Of a stretch of 64,000 nucleotides of DNA, positions 28,356-38,958 are shown in pieces (the first letter of the stretch is position 1; each line of letters begins with the position of its first letter). This stretch comes from Bosea sp. 685 (lineage in GTDB: Bacteria > Pseudomonadota > Alphaproteobacteria > Rhizobiales > Beijerinckiaceae), in the NCBI RefSeq assembly GCF_031884435.1, contig NZ_CP134779.1:4898001-4962000 (forward strand), given 5' to 3'. Under the pieces are notes generated by a model. It did no database searches and was not told the DNA's origin. It worked only from the letters and a program-made list of their open reading frames with translations. The position numbers were made by a program, and so were the translations under genes.

Positions 28356-29528
28356 ATGATGAGCGATCTCTCCCCCAGCCTTGCAGACCCGTTGAAGGAG
28401 GCCAACGAGCCTTCGAGCCTGGTCGCGCGCTTCGGCCCAGACACGCCATTGCTGATGGATTGCGGCGTCTCGCTCGACCAGTGGCAGATCGCCTACCAGA
28501 CTTATGGTTCGCTGAACGCAGCCCGGTCCAACGCCATCCTGGTCTGCCACGCGCTGACCGGCGACCAGCATCTCGCCAGCCGCAACCCAATCACCGGCAA
28601 GGGTGGCTGGTGGACGGCGATGATCGGGCCGGGCAAGCCGATCGACACCGAGCGCTTCTTCGTGATCTGCTCCAATGTGATCGGTGGCTGCACTGGGACG
28701 ACCGGCCCGGCCTCGACCAATGCCGCGACCGGCAAGCCCTGGGGCCTGCAATTTCCCGTCGTCACCATTCGCGACATGGTGCGCGCCCAGCGGCATCTGA
28801 TCGACGCGCTCGGCATCGAGAGCCTGTTCTGCGCCGCCGGCGGCTCGATGGGCGGCATGCAGGTTCTGCAATGGGCGGCGAGCTATCCCGAGCGGGTGTT
28901 CTCGGCGCTGCCCCTGGCGACCGGCGCCAAGCATTCGGCCCAGAACATCGCCTTCCACGAGGTCGGCCGGCAGGCGGTGATGGCCGACCCCGACTGGCGC
29001 GGCGGGCGCTATCTCGAAGAGGGCACGCGCCCCGCCAAGGGCCTGTCCGTCGCCCGCATGGGCGCGCATATCACCTATCTCTCGGAGCCGGCACTGCACC
29101 GCAAATTCGGCCGCAAGCTGCAGGACCGCGAGGCGCCAACCTTCTCCTTCGACGCGGATTTTCAGGTCGAAAGTTACCTCCGCCATCAGGGCGTCAGCTT
29201 CGTCGAGCGCTTCGACGCCAATTCCTATCTCTACATGACCCGCGCCATGGATTATTTCGACCTCGCCGACGACCATGGCGGCGTGCTGGCAAAAGCCTTC
29301 GCGGGCACGAAGACCCGCTTCTGCGTCGCCTCCTTCACCTCCGACTGGCTGTTCCCGACGGCGGATTCGCGCGCGATCGTGCATGCGCTCAACGCCGCGG
29401 GCGCGTCGGTCTCCTTCGTCGAGCTCGAGAGCGACAAGGGCCATGACGCCTTCCTGCTCGAGGAGCCGAACCTCTTCGCCACGACGCGCGGCTTCATCGG
29501 CGCGGCGGCGCGGGCAAGGGGGATTTGA
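28356..29528 (+). CDS. metX: Homoserine O-acyltransferase
   Basis: The 390-residue alpha/beta hydrolase has the MetX signature: [22 protein letters not shown] (oxyanion region), the nucleophile Ser164 in GGSMGGMQV, and the late acid/base pair in TSDWLFP and KGHDAFLLE. It activates homoserine with acetyl-CoA or succinyl-CoA for methionine synthesis; which acyl donor is used cannot be told safely from sequence. It forms a pair with metW downstream, now split by repeat C. ATG 28356 and 28359 are adjacent alternatives. I see no convincing SAM riboswitch upstream. Confidence 0.94.
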   Translation: MMSDLSPSLADPLKEANEPSSLVARFGPDTPLLMDCGVSLDQWQIAYQTYGSLNAARSNAILVCHALTGDQHLASRNPITGKGGWWTAMIGPGKPIDTERFFVICSNVIGGCTGTTGPASTNAATGKPWGLQFPVVTIRDMVRAQRHLIDALGIESLFCAAGGSMGGMQVLQWAASYPERVFSALPLATGAKHSAQNIAFHEVGRQAVMADPDWRGGRYLEEGTRPAKGLSVARMGAHITYLSEPALHRKFGRKLQDREAPTFSFDADFQVESYLRHQGVSFVERFDANSYLYMTRAMDYFDLADDHGGVLAKAFAGTKTRFCVASFTSDWLFPTADSRAIVHALNAAGASVSFVELESDKGHDAFLLEEPNLFATTRGFIGAAARARGI

Positions 29529-29545
29529 TGGCAAGCGCCGTCCAT

Positions 29546-29678
29546 TGTCATTCCGGGGCTTCGTGCAGCGAAGAACCCGGAACCCACGACCGGGTGAAGC
29601 CGATCGAATCAGCCTCCTATCTCGCTGAGCCCAGTCGTGGGTTCCGGGTTCGGCCCTTTGGGCCGCCCCGGAATGACA
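29546..29678. repeat. Palindromic intergenic repeat, type C (copy 3)
   Basis: This copy has ends TGTCATTCCGGGGC and CCCCGGAATGACA, and inner arms GGAACCCACGAC and GTCGTGGGTTCC. It is inserted between metX and metW, ending 13 bases before the metW start. Confidence 0.85.
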
Positions 29679-29691
29679 GGTGGAGGGCACT

Positions 29692-30315
29692 TTGACGACG
29701 ACCGATCTCCACACCAACCGCATCGACCTGAAGCTCGTCGCCGAGATGGTGACGCCGGGCTCGCGCGTGCTCGATGTCGGCTGCGGCGATGGCGAATTGC
29801 TGGCGCTGCTGGCCGATAGCCGCCATGTCGATGCGCGCGGCATCGAGCTCTCGCGCGAAGGCGTGGCCGGCTGCGTCGCGCGCGGGCTCTCCGTGATCCA
29901 GGGCGACGCCGACACCGACCTCGCCGCTTATCCCGACGACAGCTTCGACTATGTGATCCTGTCCCAGACCATCCAGGCGACGCGCAATCCGCGCCTCGTA
30001 CTGGAGCAGATGCTGCGGATCGGCCGGCGCGCCATCGTCTCCTTCCCGAATTTCGGGCATTGGCGGATGCGCACGCAGGTCTTCTTCATGGGCCGCATGC
30101 CGGTGACGGATTCGCTGCCCTATGCCTGGTGGGACACACCCAACATCCATTTCTGCACGATCCGCGATTTCGTGACGCTCTGCGACACGATCGGCGCGGA
30201 AAAAGAGCGCGCCGTCGCCCTCGACGCCGCCGGTGGCAAGGTCGGCGTCAGCGCGCCCTGGTGGCTCTGGAACCTGTTCGGCGCACAGGCGGTGTTTTTG
30301 CTGAAGCGGGGATAA
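29692..30315 (+). CDS. metW: Methionine biosynthesis protein MetW
   Basis: The 207-residue protein is a class I methyltransferase-fold protein: SRVLDVGCGDGELLALLAD (motif I), YDYVILSQTIQ-like FDYVILSQTIQATRNP, then VSFPNFGHWRMRTQVFF and the C-terminal WLWNLFGAQAVFLLKRG. MetW is needed with MetX for homoserine acylation in many bacteria; its own reaction is unclear. TTG 29692 is the preferred start because GGAGGG lies six bases before it; GTG 29680 is also in frame. Its last 91 bases are partly duplicated at 30741-30831. Confidence 0.9.
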   Translation: MTTTDLHTNRIDLKLVAEMVTPGSRVLDVGCGDGELLALLADSRHVDARGIELSREGVAGCVARGLSVIQGDADTDLAAYPDDSFDYVILSQTIQATRNPRLVLEQMLRIGRRAIVSFPNFGHWRMRTQVFFMGRMPVTDSLPYAWWDTPNIHFCTIRDFVTLCDTIGAEKERAVALDAAGGKVGVSAPWWLWNLFGAQAVFLLKRG

Positions 30316-30349
30316 GCTCCGATGTGGTTGCATACACCGCGGAGGACCG

Positions 30350-30721
30350 ATGGCTTTCACCGTCTGGTACAATACACGCTGCCCGGTTTGTAACGCCGGG
30401 ATCAGCCGGCAGCAGCGCCGCCTGATCGAAGCCGTCAAGGCCGGCACGATCGCGTTCCGCGACATCAACCTTGAGCCGGAAGCGCTGACGGCCCACGGCG
30501 CGACGCTCGACGATATCAGGCGACGCCTCCATGCAACCGACGACGCCGGCAGGCTGGTGGTCGGTGCCGATGTCGCCATCGAGACCTGGCGCCGCACCCC
30601 CGGCGAAGGCTGGCTCGCCAGGCTGTTCGGCAATCGACTGGCGCTGCCGCTGACACGCTTCGCCTATGACCGTTTTGCCGATCTGCTCTACGCCTGGAAC
30701 CGGCGAAAGGGACATTGGTAG
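30350..30721 (+). CDS. DCC-family (DUF393) thiol-disulfide-like protein
   Basis: The 123-residue protein opens with VWYNTRCPVCNAGISRQQ, where CPVC stands at the place of the DxxCxxC motif that defines the DCC/DUF393 family. The family is thought to be thioredoxin-like. The C-terminal part is Arg/Trp-rich (YAWNRRKGHW). The gene lies 34 bases after metW and is followed by a relic of a second metW 3' end, suggesting that metW and this gene entered or were rearranged together. Confidence 0.8.
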   Translation: MAFTVWYNTRCPVCNAGISRQQRRLIEAVKAGTIAFRDINLEPEALTAHGATLDDIRRRLHATDDAGRLVVGADVAIETWRRTPGEGWLARLFGNRLALPLTRFAYDRFADLLYAWNRRKGHW

Positions 30722-30740
30722 ATCGTGATCATCCTCGGGT

Positions 30741-30831
30741 CGCCGCCGATGGCAAGGTCGGCATCACCGCGCCCTGGTAGCTCTGGAACCTGTTTGGCAC
30801 ACAGACAGTGTTTTTGCTGAAGCGCGGGTAG
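30741..30831 (+). pseudogene. Relic of a second metW 3' end
   Basis: The 91 bases align without gaps to the last 91 bases of metW (30225-30315); I count 80 identical positions. The frame encodes GKVGITAPW, a TAG in place of a conserved Trp, then LWNLFGTQTVFLLKRG and a stop at the same place. Several changes are silent or conservative, which fits a diverged allele rather than decay of a recent copy. No N-terminal part of this second metW is present. Confidence 0.8.
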
Positions 30832-30833
30832 TC

Positions 30834-31039
30834 CCTTCTCCCCTCGGGGGAGAAGGTGGCACGGCGAAGCCGTGACGGATGAGGGAAGCGCCTCATTCCA
30901 AACAAGAAAAGGGCCGCTTACGCGACCCTTCCCTCATCCGTCTGCTTCGCAGACACCTTCTCCCACCCATGTCGGATGTTTCCGACATGGGCATGGACTT
31001 TGCCAAGATCGGGCAAGCCCGATCTTGGTGGGGAGAAGG
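30834..31039. repeat. Palindromic intergenic repeat related to type A
   Basis: The left half CCTTCTCCCC...GGGAGAAGGTGGC with CGGATGAGGGA is mirrored by TCCCTCATCCGTC...ACACCTTCTCCCACC, and further hairpins follow (TGTCGGATGTTTCCGACA; AAGATCGGGCAAGCCCGATCTT). It fills most of the 328-bp gap between the DCC gene and convergent clpB; apart from the metW relic I see no gene in 30722-31049. Confidence 0.7.
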
Positions 31040-31049
31040 CAAGCGCGCG

Positions 31050-33671
<2,622 letters not shown>

Positions 33672-33763
33672 TCGGTTTTCTCCGCCCGCCGGTTACGCCC
33701 CGTAGCGACGCTGTCCGGCTGCCTTTCCAAGGGATAGGGCTCCCTCAGGGACGCCCTTCCCGA

Positions 33764-33795
33764 CAGAGATAGGTGTGGCATCCACGCAACGTAAG
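33764..33795 (-). promoter_or_regulatory. Candidate RpoH (sigma-32) promoter of clpB
   Basis: On the minus strand the sequence is CTTA-N18-CCTATCTCTG. The -10 part fits the alphaproteobacterial heat-shock consensus CYTATNTNNG at every defined position, the -35 fits CTTG at three of four, and the spacing of 18 is as expected. It is about 90 bp before the clpB ATG. Confidence 0.5.
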
Positions 33796-33851
33796 AGGGG
33801 ATGAGGCGCAAAGCATTGACGGCGATCAAATCGCGAGGGCAGCTTTCACTC

Positions 33852-34193
33852 ATGGCGGGGACAAAACGGCAGCAGGCGATTCGCAAGGCGCTGCGGGCGC
33901 TCGCGCCCGGTATCCCATTATCGGACGCCGAGGCTGTCCTGACGCTTGCCGAGCGCCGCCACATGAAGGACCTGCCGCCCGCAACCGCGCTCTGGCTCGC
34001 ACTGGGCAGCCATGTCCGCCATGTCCATACCGATTACGAGCAGCTGCTCGCCGACGGCTATGAGCGCGAGGCGGCGCGCTTCTTCATCGCCGACGAGACC
34101 GACGCGGTGCTTGCGGGCTGGGGCTGCCAGCGCTCCGTGAGCGAGACCGGCGAGGCGGAGGAGGAGGCGCTCAAAGCGCATCTGCAGCGGTGA
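33852..34193 (+). CDS. DUF2293 domain protein
   Basis: The 113-residue protein has the DUF2293 pattern: RQQAIRKALRALAPGIPLSDAEAVL, then LPPATALWLALGSHVRHVHTDYEQLL and EAARFFIADETDAVLAGWGC. The family is common in Hyphomicrobiales, has no known function, and is probably cytoplasmic. ATG 33852 is chosen because homologues begin about here and because the longer frame from 33801 would run close to the clpB promoter. Confidence 0.75.
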   Translation: MAGTKRQQAIRKALRALAPGIPLSDAEAVLTLAERRHMKDLPPATALWLALGSHVRHVHTDYEQLLADGYEREAARFFIADETDAVLAGWGCQRSVSETGEAEEEALKAHLQR

Positions 34194-34282
34194 TGATCGA
34201 ACCGATGCAAGGATTTCATCGATCGCGCGGCCTGGATGCCGCTATCCTACGCATCCCGGCCATCCTGCGGACATAGCCCTCC

Positions 34283-35074
34283 ATGCGCATCGCCTCGCTT
34301 TATCGCTATCCAGTCAAGGGGCTGTCGCCCGAACGCCTGCCCCGCGCCGCGCTGACCAGGGACCAGTATTTCCCAGGGGACCGCCTCTTCGCGATCGAGA
34401 ACGGCCCCTCCGGCTTCGACCCGGCGGAGCCGGTCCATCAGCCGAAGATCAAGTATCTGATGCTGATGCGCAACGAGGCGCTCGCGCGACTGCGCACGCG
34501 CTATGACGACGCCAGCGGCGATCTCGTCATCGACCATGAGGGCGAGCAAGCGCTGCGCGCCAGCACGGTCACCACTAAGGGCCGCGAGCGGATCACGGCC
34601 TTCTTCGAAGCCTTCATGCCGGACGAGCTGCGCGGCACGCCGCGCTGGCTCGGCGCGCCGGAGGGCTATCGCTTCACCGATTCGCCCAAGGGCTTCGTCT
34701 CGATCATCAACCTCGCCAGCGTCGCCGATCTGGAAAGCCGCGTCGGCTCGCCCCTCGATCCCTTGCGCTTCCGTGGCAATGTCATGGTCGAGGGGCTTGC
34801 GCCCTGGGCCGAGTTCGATCTCGTCGGGCAGGAGCTCGCCACGAGCTCGGGCGCGAGGCTGCGCGTGACCAAGCGGATCGTCCGCTGCGCTGCGACCAAT
34901 GTCGACCCGCAGACGGGCTTGCGCGACCAGCAGATCCCCAAGGCGCTGATGGACGCTTATGGCCATGCCGATTGTGGCGTCTATTGCGAGGTCCTCGAAG
35001 GCGGCATGCTGACGGAGGGCGAGGCGCTGAACCTTGCGCCCGCCCCGGCACAGCCGGCGCTCGGAATCGCCTGA
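34283..35074 (+). CDS. MOSC domain protein
   Basis: The 263-residue protein has an N-terminal MOSC-N beta barrel (IASLYRYPVKGLSPERLPRA) and a C-terminal MOSC domain with the conserved Cys in RIVRCAATNVDPQTGLRD (about residue 208) that handles sulfur or the molybdenum cofactor in relatives such as mARC/YcbX. It may transfer sulfur or reduce N-hydroxylated compounds; a ferredoxin domain (as in YcbX) is absent. It is convergent with the DUF4167 gene, with a shared hairpin between. Confidence 0.85.
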   Translation: MRIASLYRYPVKGLSPERLPRAALTRDQYFPGDRLFAIENGPSGFDPAEPVHQPKIKYLMLMRNEALARLRTRYDDASGDLVIDHEGEQALRASTVTTKGRERITAFFEAFMPDELRGTPRWLGAPEGYRFTDSPKGFVSIINLASVADLESRVGSPLDPLRFRGNVMVEGLAPWAEFDLVGQELATSSGARLRVTKRIVRCAATNVDPQTGLRDQQIPKALMDAYGHADCGVYCEVLEGGMLTEGEALNLAPAPAQPALGIA

Positions 35075-35085
35075 CCCGACGAAAA

Positions 35086-35105
35086 AGGGGCCCTCGCGGG
35101 CCCCT
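35086..35105. terminator. Terminator between convergent genes
   Basis: AGGGGCCC-TCGC-GGGCCCCT is a perfect 8-bp stem. On the minus strand it is followed by TTTTTC, a good U-tract, ending the DUF4167 transcript. On the plus strand CATTTCTT follows, weaker but possibly sufficient for the MOSC gene. Confidence 0.8.
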
Positions 35106-35134
35106 CATTTCTTACAGCGCAGTGAGGGTAAACC

Positions 35135-36247
35135 TCACTCCGTGATGTTGTCTGCGTCCGACCCGAGCGCATCCATGACCTCGCGCGGCGAGCGGCGACG
35201 GCCGCGCGGGCGCTTGGCGGTGGCCTCAGTGGCGGGAGCCTCTTCCGCATCCGCAGGCGCCTTCACGGGCGCTACAGTGACAGGCTCCTCGACAACAGCG
35301 ACCGGAACCCTGACCGGCGTGGTCAGGAAGGACGGCAGTGCGCTCGAGACATCGTCAGCCGGCTCGGCTTCGACCTCGCGACGGGGACGGCGCTCGGGGC
35401 GCGGGGCGCGCTCAGGACGATCCGTGCGCTCGGGACGATCCGTGCGCTCGAACCGACGCTCGCTTTGTACCGGAGCCGCAACCACCTCAGGCTGCTCGGA
35501 CGACACGACCGGGATATCGGATCGCGGCGCATCGGGACGGGGCGTATAGCCACCCTGGTTGTTCTGGCCACCCTCGGGACGGTCGAACCTGCGCTCGCCA
35601 CGATCATTGCGATCGTTCCGGTCGAAGCGGCGATTGCCGTTCCGATCGTTGTTCGGGCGGTCTTGGTTCGGACGGTCATTGTTCGAGCGGTCCTGGTTCG
35701 GACGGTCCTGCTGATTGCGGGGCTGCCGATCGAAGCGCTGGCCGTTGCTCTGCTGGCCATCCCCCGAATCGCCGTCCTGACGCGGTGCGCCATTGGCGGA
35801 GTAGCCGTTGCTGGCGCCGTTGCCATTGCCGTTCATGCCGCCATTGCGGAAATCGGGCTGCTGACCACCTGGCTGGAAGGACTGACCATCGTCATCCCCC
35901 TCCTCCTCGCCTTCCTCGGAATCATCGACGAAGCCGCGATTGGGCGGGAAGCTGTGGCCGAACTGCTGCGACATCTGCTCCTGGGCCGCCAGCAGGATGC
36001 GGTAATAATGCTCCGCATGCTGAAAGTAGTTCTCGGCCGCCACCGGATCACCGGAGGATTGCGCATCGCGCGCCAGCTGCAAGTACTTCTCGGCGACGTG
36101 CTGCGCAGTGCCGCGAACCTTGACGTCCGGCCCATTCGACTCATAGCCGCGCTGCAGCGGATTGGGAGTTTTCCGATTGCCGTTGTTGTTGCTGCTATTA
36201 TTGTTGTTGTTACGGCCGCGCATACGCCGGTTCTGACCTGGTCTCAT
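35135..36247 (-). CDS. DUF4167 protein, low-complexity RNA-binding-like
   Basis: The 370-residue protein has a conserved N-terminal domain (about 28-110, PNPLQRGYESNGPDVKVRGT, then AEKYLQLARDA and AENYFQHAEHYYRI) that defines DUF4167, common in Hyphomicrobiales. It is preceded by a basic/Asn-rich start (GQNRRMRGRNNNNNSSNNN) and followed by a long disordered region rich in Asn, Arg, Asp, Gln and Pro, with many NDRPNQDR-type units. Such composition suggests RNA binding or condensate formation, which is inference. Its place next to prmC-prfA is seen in related genomes. Confidence 0.85.
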   Translation of the reverse strand: MRPGQNRRMRGRNNNNNSSNNNGNRKTPNPLQRGYESNGPDVKVRGTAQHVAEKYLQLARDAQSSGDPVAAENYFQHAEHYYRILLAAQEQMSQQFGHSFPPNRGFVDDSEEGEEEGDDDGQSFQPGGQQPDFRNGGMNGNGNGASNGYSANGAPRQDGDSGDGQQSNGQRFDRQPRNQQDRPNQDRSNNDRPNQDRPNNDRNGNRRFDRNDRNDRGERRFDRPEGGQNNQGGYTPRPDAPRSDIPVVSSEQPEVVAAPVQSERRFERTDRPERTDRPERAPRPERRPRREVEAEPADDVSSALPSFLTTPVRVPVAVVEEPVTVAPVKAPADAEEAPATEATAKRPRGRRRSPREVMDALGSDADNITE

Positions 36248-36610
36248 TCGCGTCTGTCTCGCGCTCTGTGTTCAAAGCAACCGTTGGATCGTCATGCGCG
36301 CTCCGGTGCACAGCGGGTTGCGACGCTGCACCGGGTGGAGTTGACCTGAAGGGGCGATACGCCGTTCCTGGTCTTCACGCGCTCTTTCCAAAAGGGCCTC
36401 TCCGCCCCATGAGCCGATTGGCGTCTCGACGCCTTCGGATGTCTAATCTGGTCTGTCAGTTACGTCGATCGTCGGACGCTTCCGGAAGCTAGGCCTTGCC
36501 ACTGAGGGGGCTGGCCAAGGCTCGGTTCTGACAACACCAGCTTCGGCTGCGACCTACATAGCGGTTTTCCTGCCCACCTCCAAGCAAATTCGCACGAATG
36601 CCTGTGCATA
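36248..36610. other. 363-bp gap with a structured leader upstream of DUF4167
   Basis: No convincing gene is visible. A hairpin CCGGTGC...GCACCGG with an inner AGCG/CGCT stem lies at 36303-36334, within 90 bases of the DUF4167 start and therefore probably in its 5' leader. A second weak stem (GGCCTTGCC/GGCCAAGG) lies near 36490-36525. A leader RNA or small RNA is possible but cannot be named. Confidence 0.4.
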
Positions 36611-37444
36611 TCATTCAAGCGTGAAGATCAGAGCGCGCGGATGCCCGCCGAGATCGCGCCGCGAGCCGCGATGGATCAACCCAACGGCTGCCATGATCGC
36701 GACCACATCCGCCTCCTGACCCGCGCCGATCTCGAGTACGACCGCACCTCCCGAGGCAATCCGCCGGGGCAGGCCGGCGGCGAGCGCCCGGTAGGCGACG
36801 AGCCCGTCCTCCCCGCCATCGAGCGCGCGCAACGGGTCATGCTCCCTGACGCCGACATCCAACCCGGCGATGTCTCCGGCCGGGATATAGGGCGGATTCG
36901 AGACGATGAGGTCGAAGCGTTCGCTCAAACCGGCCATCCAGTCACCCTGGCGGAAGAGCGCGCGCGCGCCGACGCCATTGCGCTCGGCATTGCCCGCAGC
37001 CGTCCCACACGCCTCTTCCGAGAGATCGACGCCGACGCCGCGCGCCGCCCTGCATTCGCTCAGCAAGGCGACCAGCAGGCAGCCCGTACCGGCGCCGAGG
37101 TCGAGAATCGAGATGGCCTGATCGCGGCGCTCCGCGAGCACGCCAAGCGCCGCCTCCACGATCGTCTCGCTGTCGGGGCGCGGCTCCAGCGTCGCCGGCG
37201 ACAGGCGAAAGGGCAGGCTCCAGAACTCGCGCTCGCCGAGAATGCGCCAGACCGGCTCGCCCATCAGCCGCCGCGTCGCGAAACCATCGAGCCTGCCGAG
37301 CATCGCGACATCGAGTGGCTGGAGCGGATCGAGATCCGCGTTCTCGCCCATCGCCGCCTCGACCAGGATGCGCGCATCCATCGCCGCTGTCTCAATGCTG
37401 GCCTCGCGAAGGCGCGCGGCGAGATTTCGCCGCGCGTCGAACAT
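36611..37444 (-). CDS. prmC: Release factor glutamine methyltransferase
   Basis: The 277-residue enzyme methylates the GGQ glutamine of release factors RF1 and RF2. It has an N-terminal helical domain with GEPVWRILGEREFW, the SAM-binding ISILDLGAGTGCLLVALL, and the diagnostic catalytic NPPY (LIVSNPPYIPAGD). ATG 37444 starts the conserved part (MFDARRNLAARL); the frame is open far upstream through the small gene at 37498, but that part is not PrmC-like. It follows prfA, its substrate gene, with a small secreted-protein gene between. Confidence 0.93.
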   Translation of the reverse strand: MFDARRNLAARLREASIETAAMDARILVEAAMGENADLDPLQPLDVAMLGRLDGFATRRLMGEPVWRILGEREFWSLPFRLSPATLEPRPDSETIVEAALGVLAERRDQAISILDLGAGTGCLLVALLSECRAARGVGVDLSEEACGTAAGNAERNGVGARALFRQGDWMAGLSERFDLIVSNPPYIPAGDIAGLDVGVREHDPLRALDGGEDGLVAYRALAAGLPRRIASGGAVVLEIGAGQEADVVAIMAAVGLIHRGSRRDLGGHPRALIFTLE

Positions 37445-37497
37445 GCTGAGTGCCTTACCACTGACGCCGGAGGCGTCCCGGTTTACAGGCCTTCGAT

Positions 37498-37746
37498 TCA
37501 CATGCCTTCCATGCGCTTGCGCATGCAGATCGCCATCTTCTGGCGGATGCTGGAACGGCTCTCGCGCGTGCCGCGCATCTCCATCTGGCAGAGCCGACGC
37601 GCCTGGCTCTGTGTCATGGATTTCCCCAGCGGAGCCGAGGGGCCCGCCGTGATGCGACGGAACGTGCGCTCCTGCGCCTGCACCGTGCCCGCCACTGTCA
37701 GCGTCATCATGCCCGCCAGTGCTATGCCCGAAATGAGTCTGATCAT
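37498..37746 (-). CDS. Small secreted protein between prfA and prmC
   Basis: The 82-residue product has a signal peptide (MIRLISGIALAGMMTLTVAG, cleavage after about residue 25, AQ|E). The mature part is very basic with several Met and two Cys (RRLCQMEMRGTRESRSSIRQ, then KMAICMRKRMEGM). I do not recognise the family. It is read in the same direction as prfA and prmC, about 70 bases after prfA. The signal peptide supports a real gene, but homologues were not checked. Confidence 0.6.
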   Translation of the reverse strand: MIRLISGIALAGMMTLTVAGTVQAQERTFRRITAGPSAPLGKSMTQSQARRLCQMEMRGTRESRSSIRQKMAICMRKRMEGM

Positions 37747-37818
37747 GGTCGCCTCCCGCCTTTTGTTGATTTGACACAGGATCAACGCCCAAGGGCTGCG
37801 GAGGTTTCATCGCCATGC

Positions 37819-38904
37819 TCAGGCGCCGTTCTCGGTGGCGAGCAACCTCGCCTGCTGCTCGGCCGTCAGCGCATCGATGATCTCGTCGAGCACGAGCCCC
37901 TGCATCATCTCGTCGAGCTTGTAGAGCGTCAGGTTGATGCGATGATCGGTGACCCGCCCTTGCGGGAAATTATAGGTACGGATGCGCTCGGAACGGTCAC
38001 CGGAACCGATCTGGGAGCGCCGATCGGCGGCACGGTCGGCATCGGCGCGGCTGCGCTCGATGTCGTAGAGCTTCGCCCGCAGCAATTCATAGGCGCGGGC
38101 CTTGTTCTTGTGCTGGGAGCGCTCGTCCTGGACCACGACCGCGATGCCGCTGGGCAGATGGGTCAGGCGGACAGCCGATTCCGTCTTGTTGACGTGCTGG
38201 CCGCCGGCGCCGCCGGCCCGCATCGTGTCGATGCGGATTTCGTCGTCCTTCAAGACGATGTCGACTTCGCCCGCGAGCGGCAGCATCGCCACCGTCGCCG
38301 CCGAAGTGTGGATGCGCCCGCTCGTCTCGGTATCGGGCACACGCTGGACACGGTGCACGCCGGATTCGTATTTCAACTTCGCATAGACACCCTTGCCCGC
38401 GATCTCGGCGATGACCTCCTTGAAGCCCCCGACCGTGCCCTCGCTTTCCGACATGATGTCGACGCTCCAGCCCTTCTGGGCGGCATAGCGCTGATACATG
38501 CGCAAGAGATCGCCAGCGAAGAGCGAGGCCTCGTCGCCGCCCGTGCCAGCCCGGATTTCGAGGATGACGCCACGCTCGTCGGCAGCATCCTTGGGCAAAA
38601 GCGCGATCAGGATCTCGCGGGCGCGGGTCTCGATCTCGCTGCGCGCCGCGTCGCGCTCCTCATAGGCCAGATCCCGGAACTCGGAATCGATGGCGGGATC
38701 CTCGATCAGCGCCTGCGCCTCGTCCAGCGTCGTGAGCGCCTGCCGCCAGGCAGCAATGGCGGCCACCACAGGATCGAGCTCGGAAAGCTCCTTGGCGAGC
38801 TCAACGGTCCGCACCGCGTCGGTCGCGCTGTTGATCTCGGCCATGGCAGTGGCATGGCGCGCCACAATGGCATCGAGGCGATCTTGCGGAAGCTGAAGGG
38901 ACAT
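37819..38904 (-). CDS. prfA: Peptide chain release factor 1
   Basis: The 361 residues match RF1. It recognises UAA and UAG stop codons through the PxT motif (PDT, residues 190-192 in [18 protein letters not shown]) and triggers peptide release with GGQ (234-236 in [16 protein letters not shown]). It acts on the ribosome. It is between ptsP (54 bp upstream) and prmC, its modifying enzyme, forming a probable operon. Confidence 0.97.
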   Translation of the reverse strand: MSLQLPQDRLDAIVARHATAMAEINSATDAVRTVELAKELSELDPVVAAIAAWRQALTTLDEAQALIEDPAIDSEFRDLAYEERDAARSEIETRAREILIALLPKDAADERGVILEIRAGTGGDEASLFAGDLLRMYQRYAAQKGWSVDIMSESEGTVGGFKEVIAEIAGKGVYAKLKYESGVHRVQRVPDTETSGRIHTSAATVAMLPLAGEVDIVLKDDEIRIDTMRAGGAGGQHVNKTESAVRLTHLPSGIAVVVQDERSQHKNKARAYELLRAKLYDIERSRADADRAADRRSQIGSGDRSERIRTYNFPQGRVTDHRINLTLYKLDEMMQGLVLDEIIDALTAEQQARLLATENGA

Positions 38905-38958
38905 TAGGGAACTCGGACAGATGACATCGTGTGGGTTCGGGCGGCGCAGAACGCGTCG

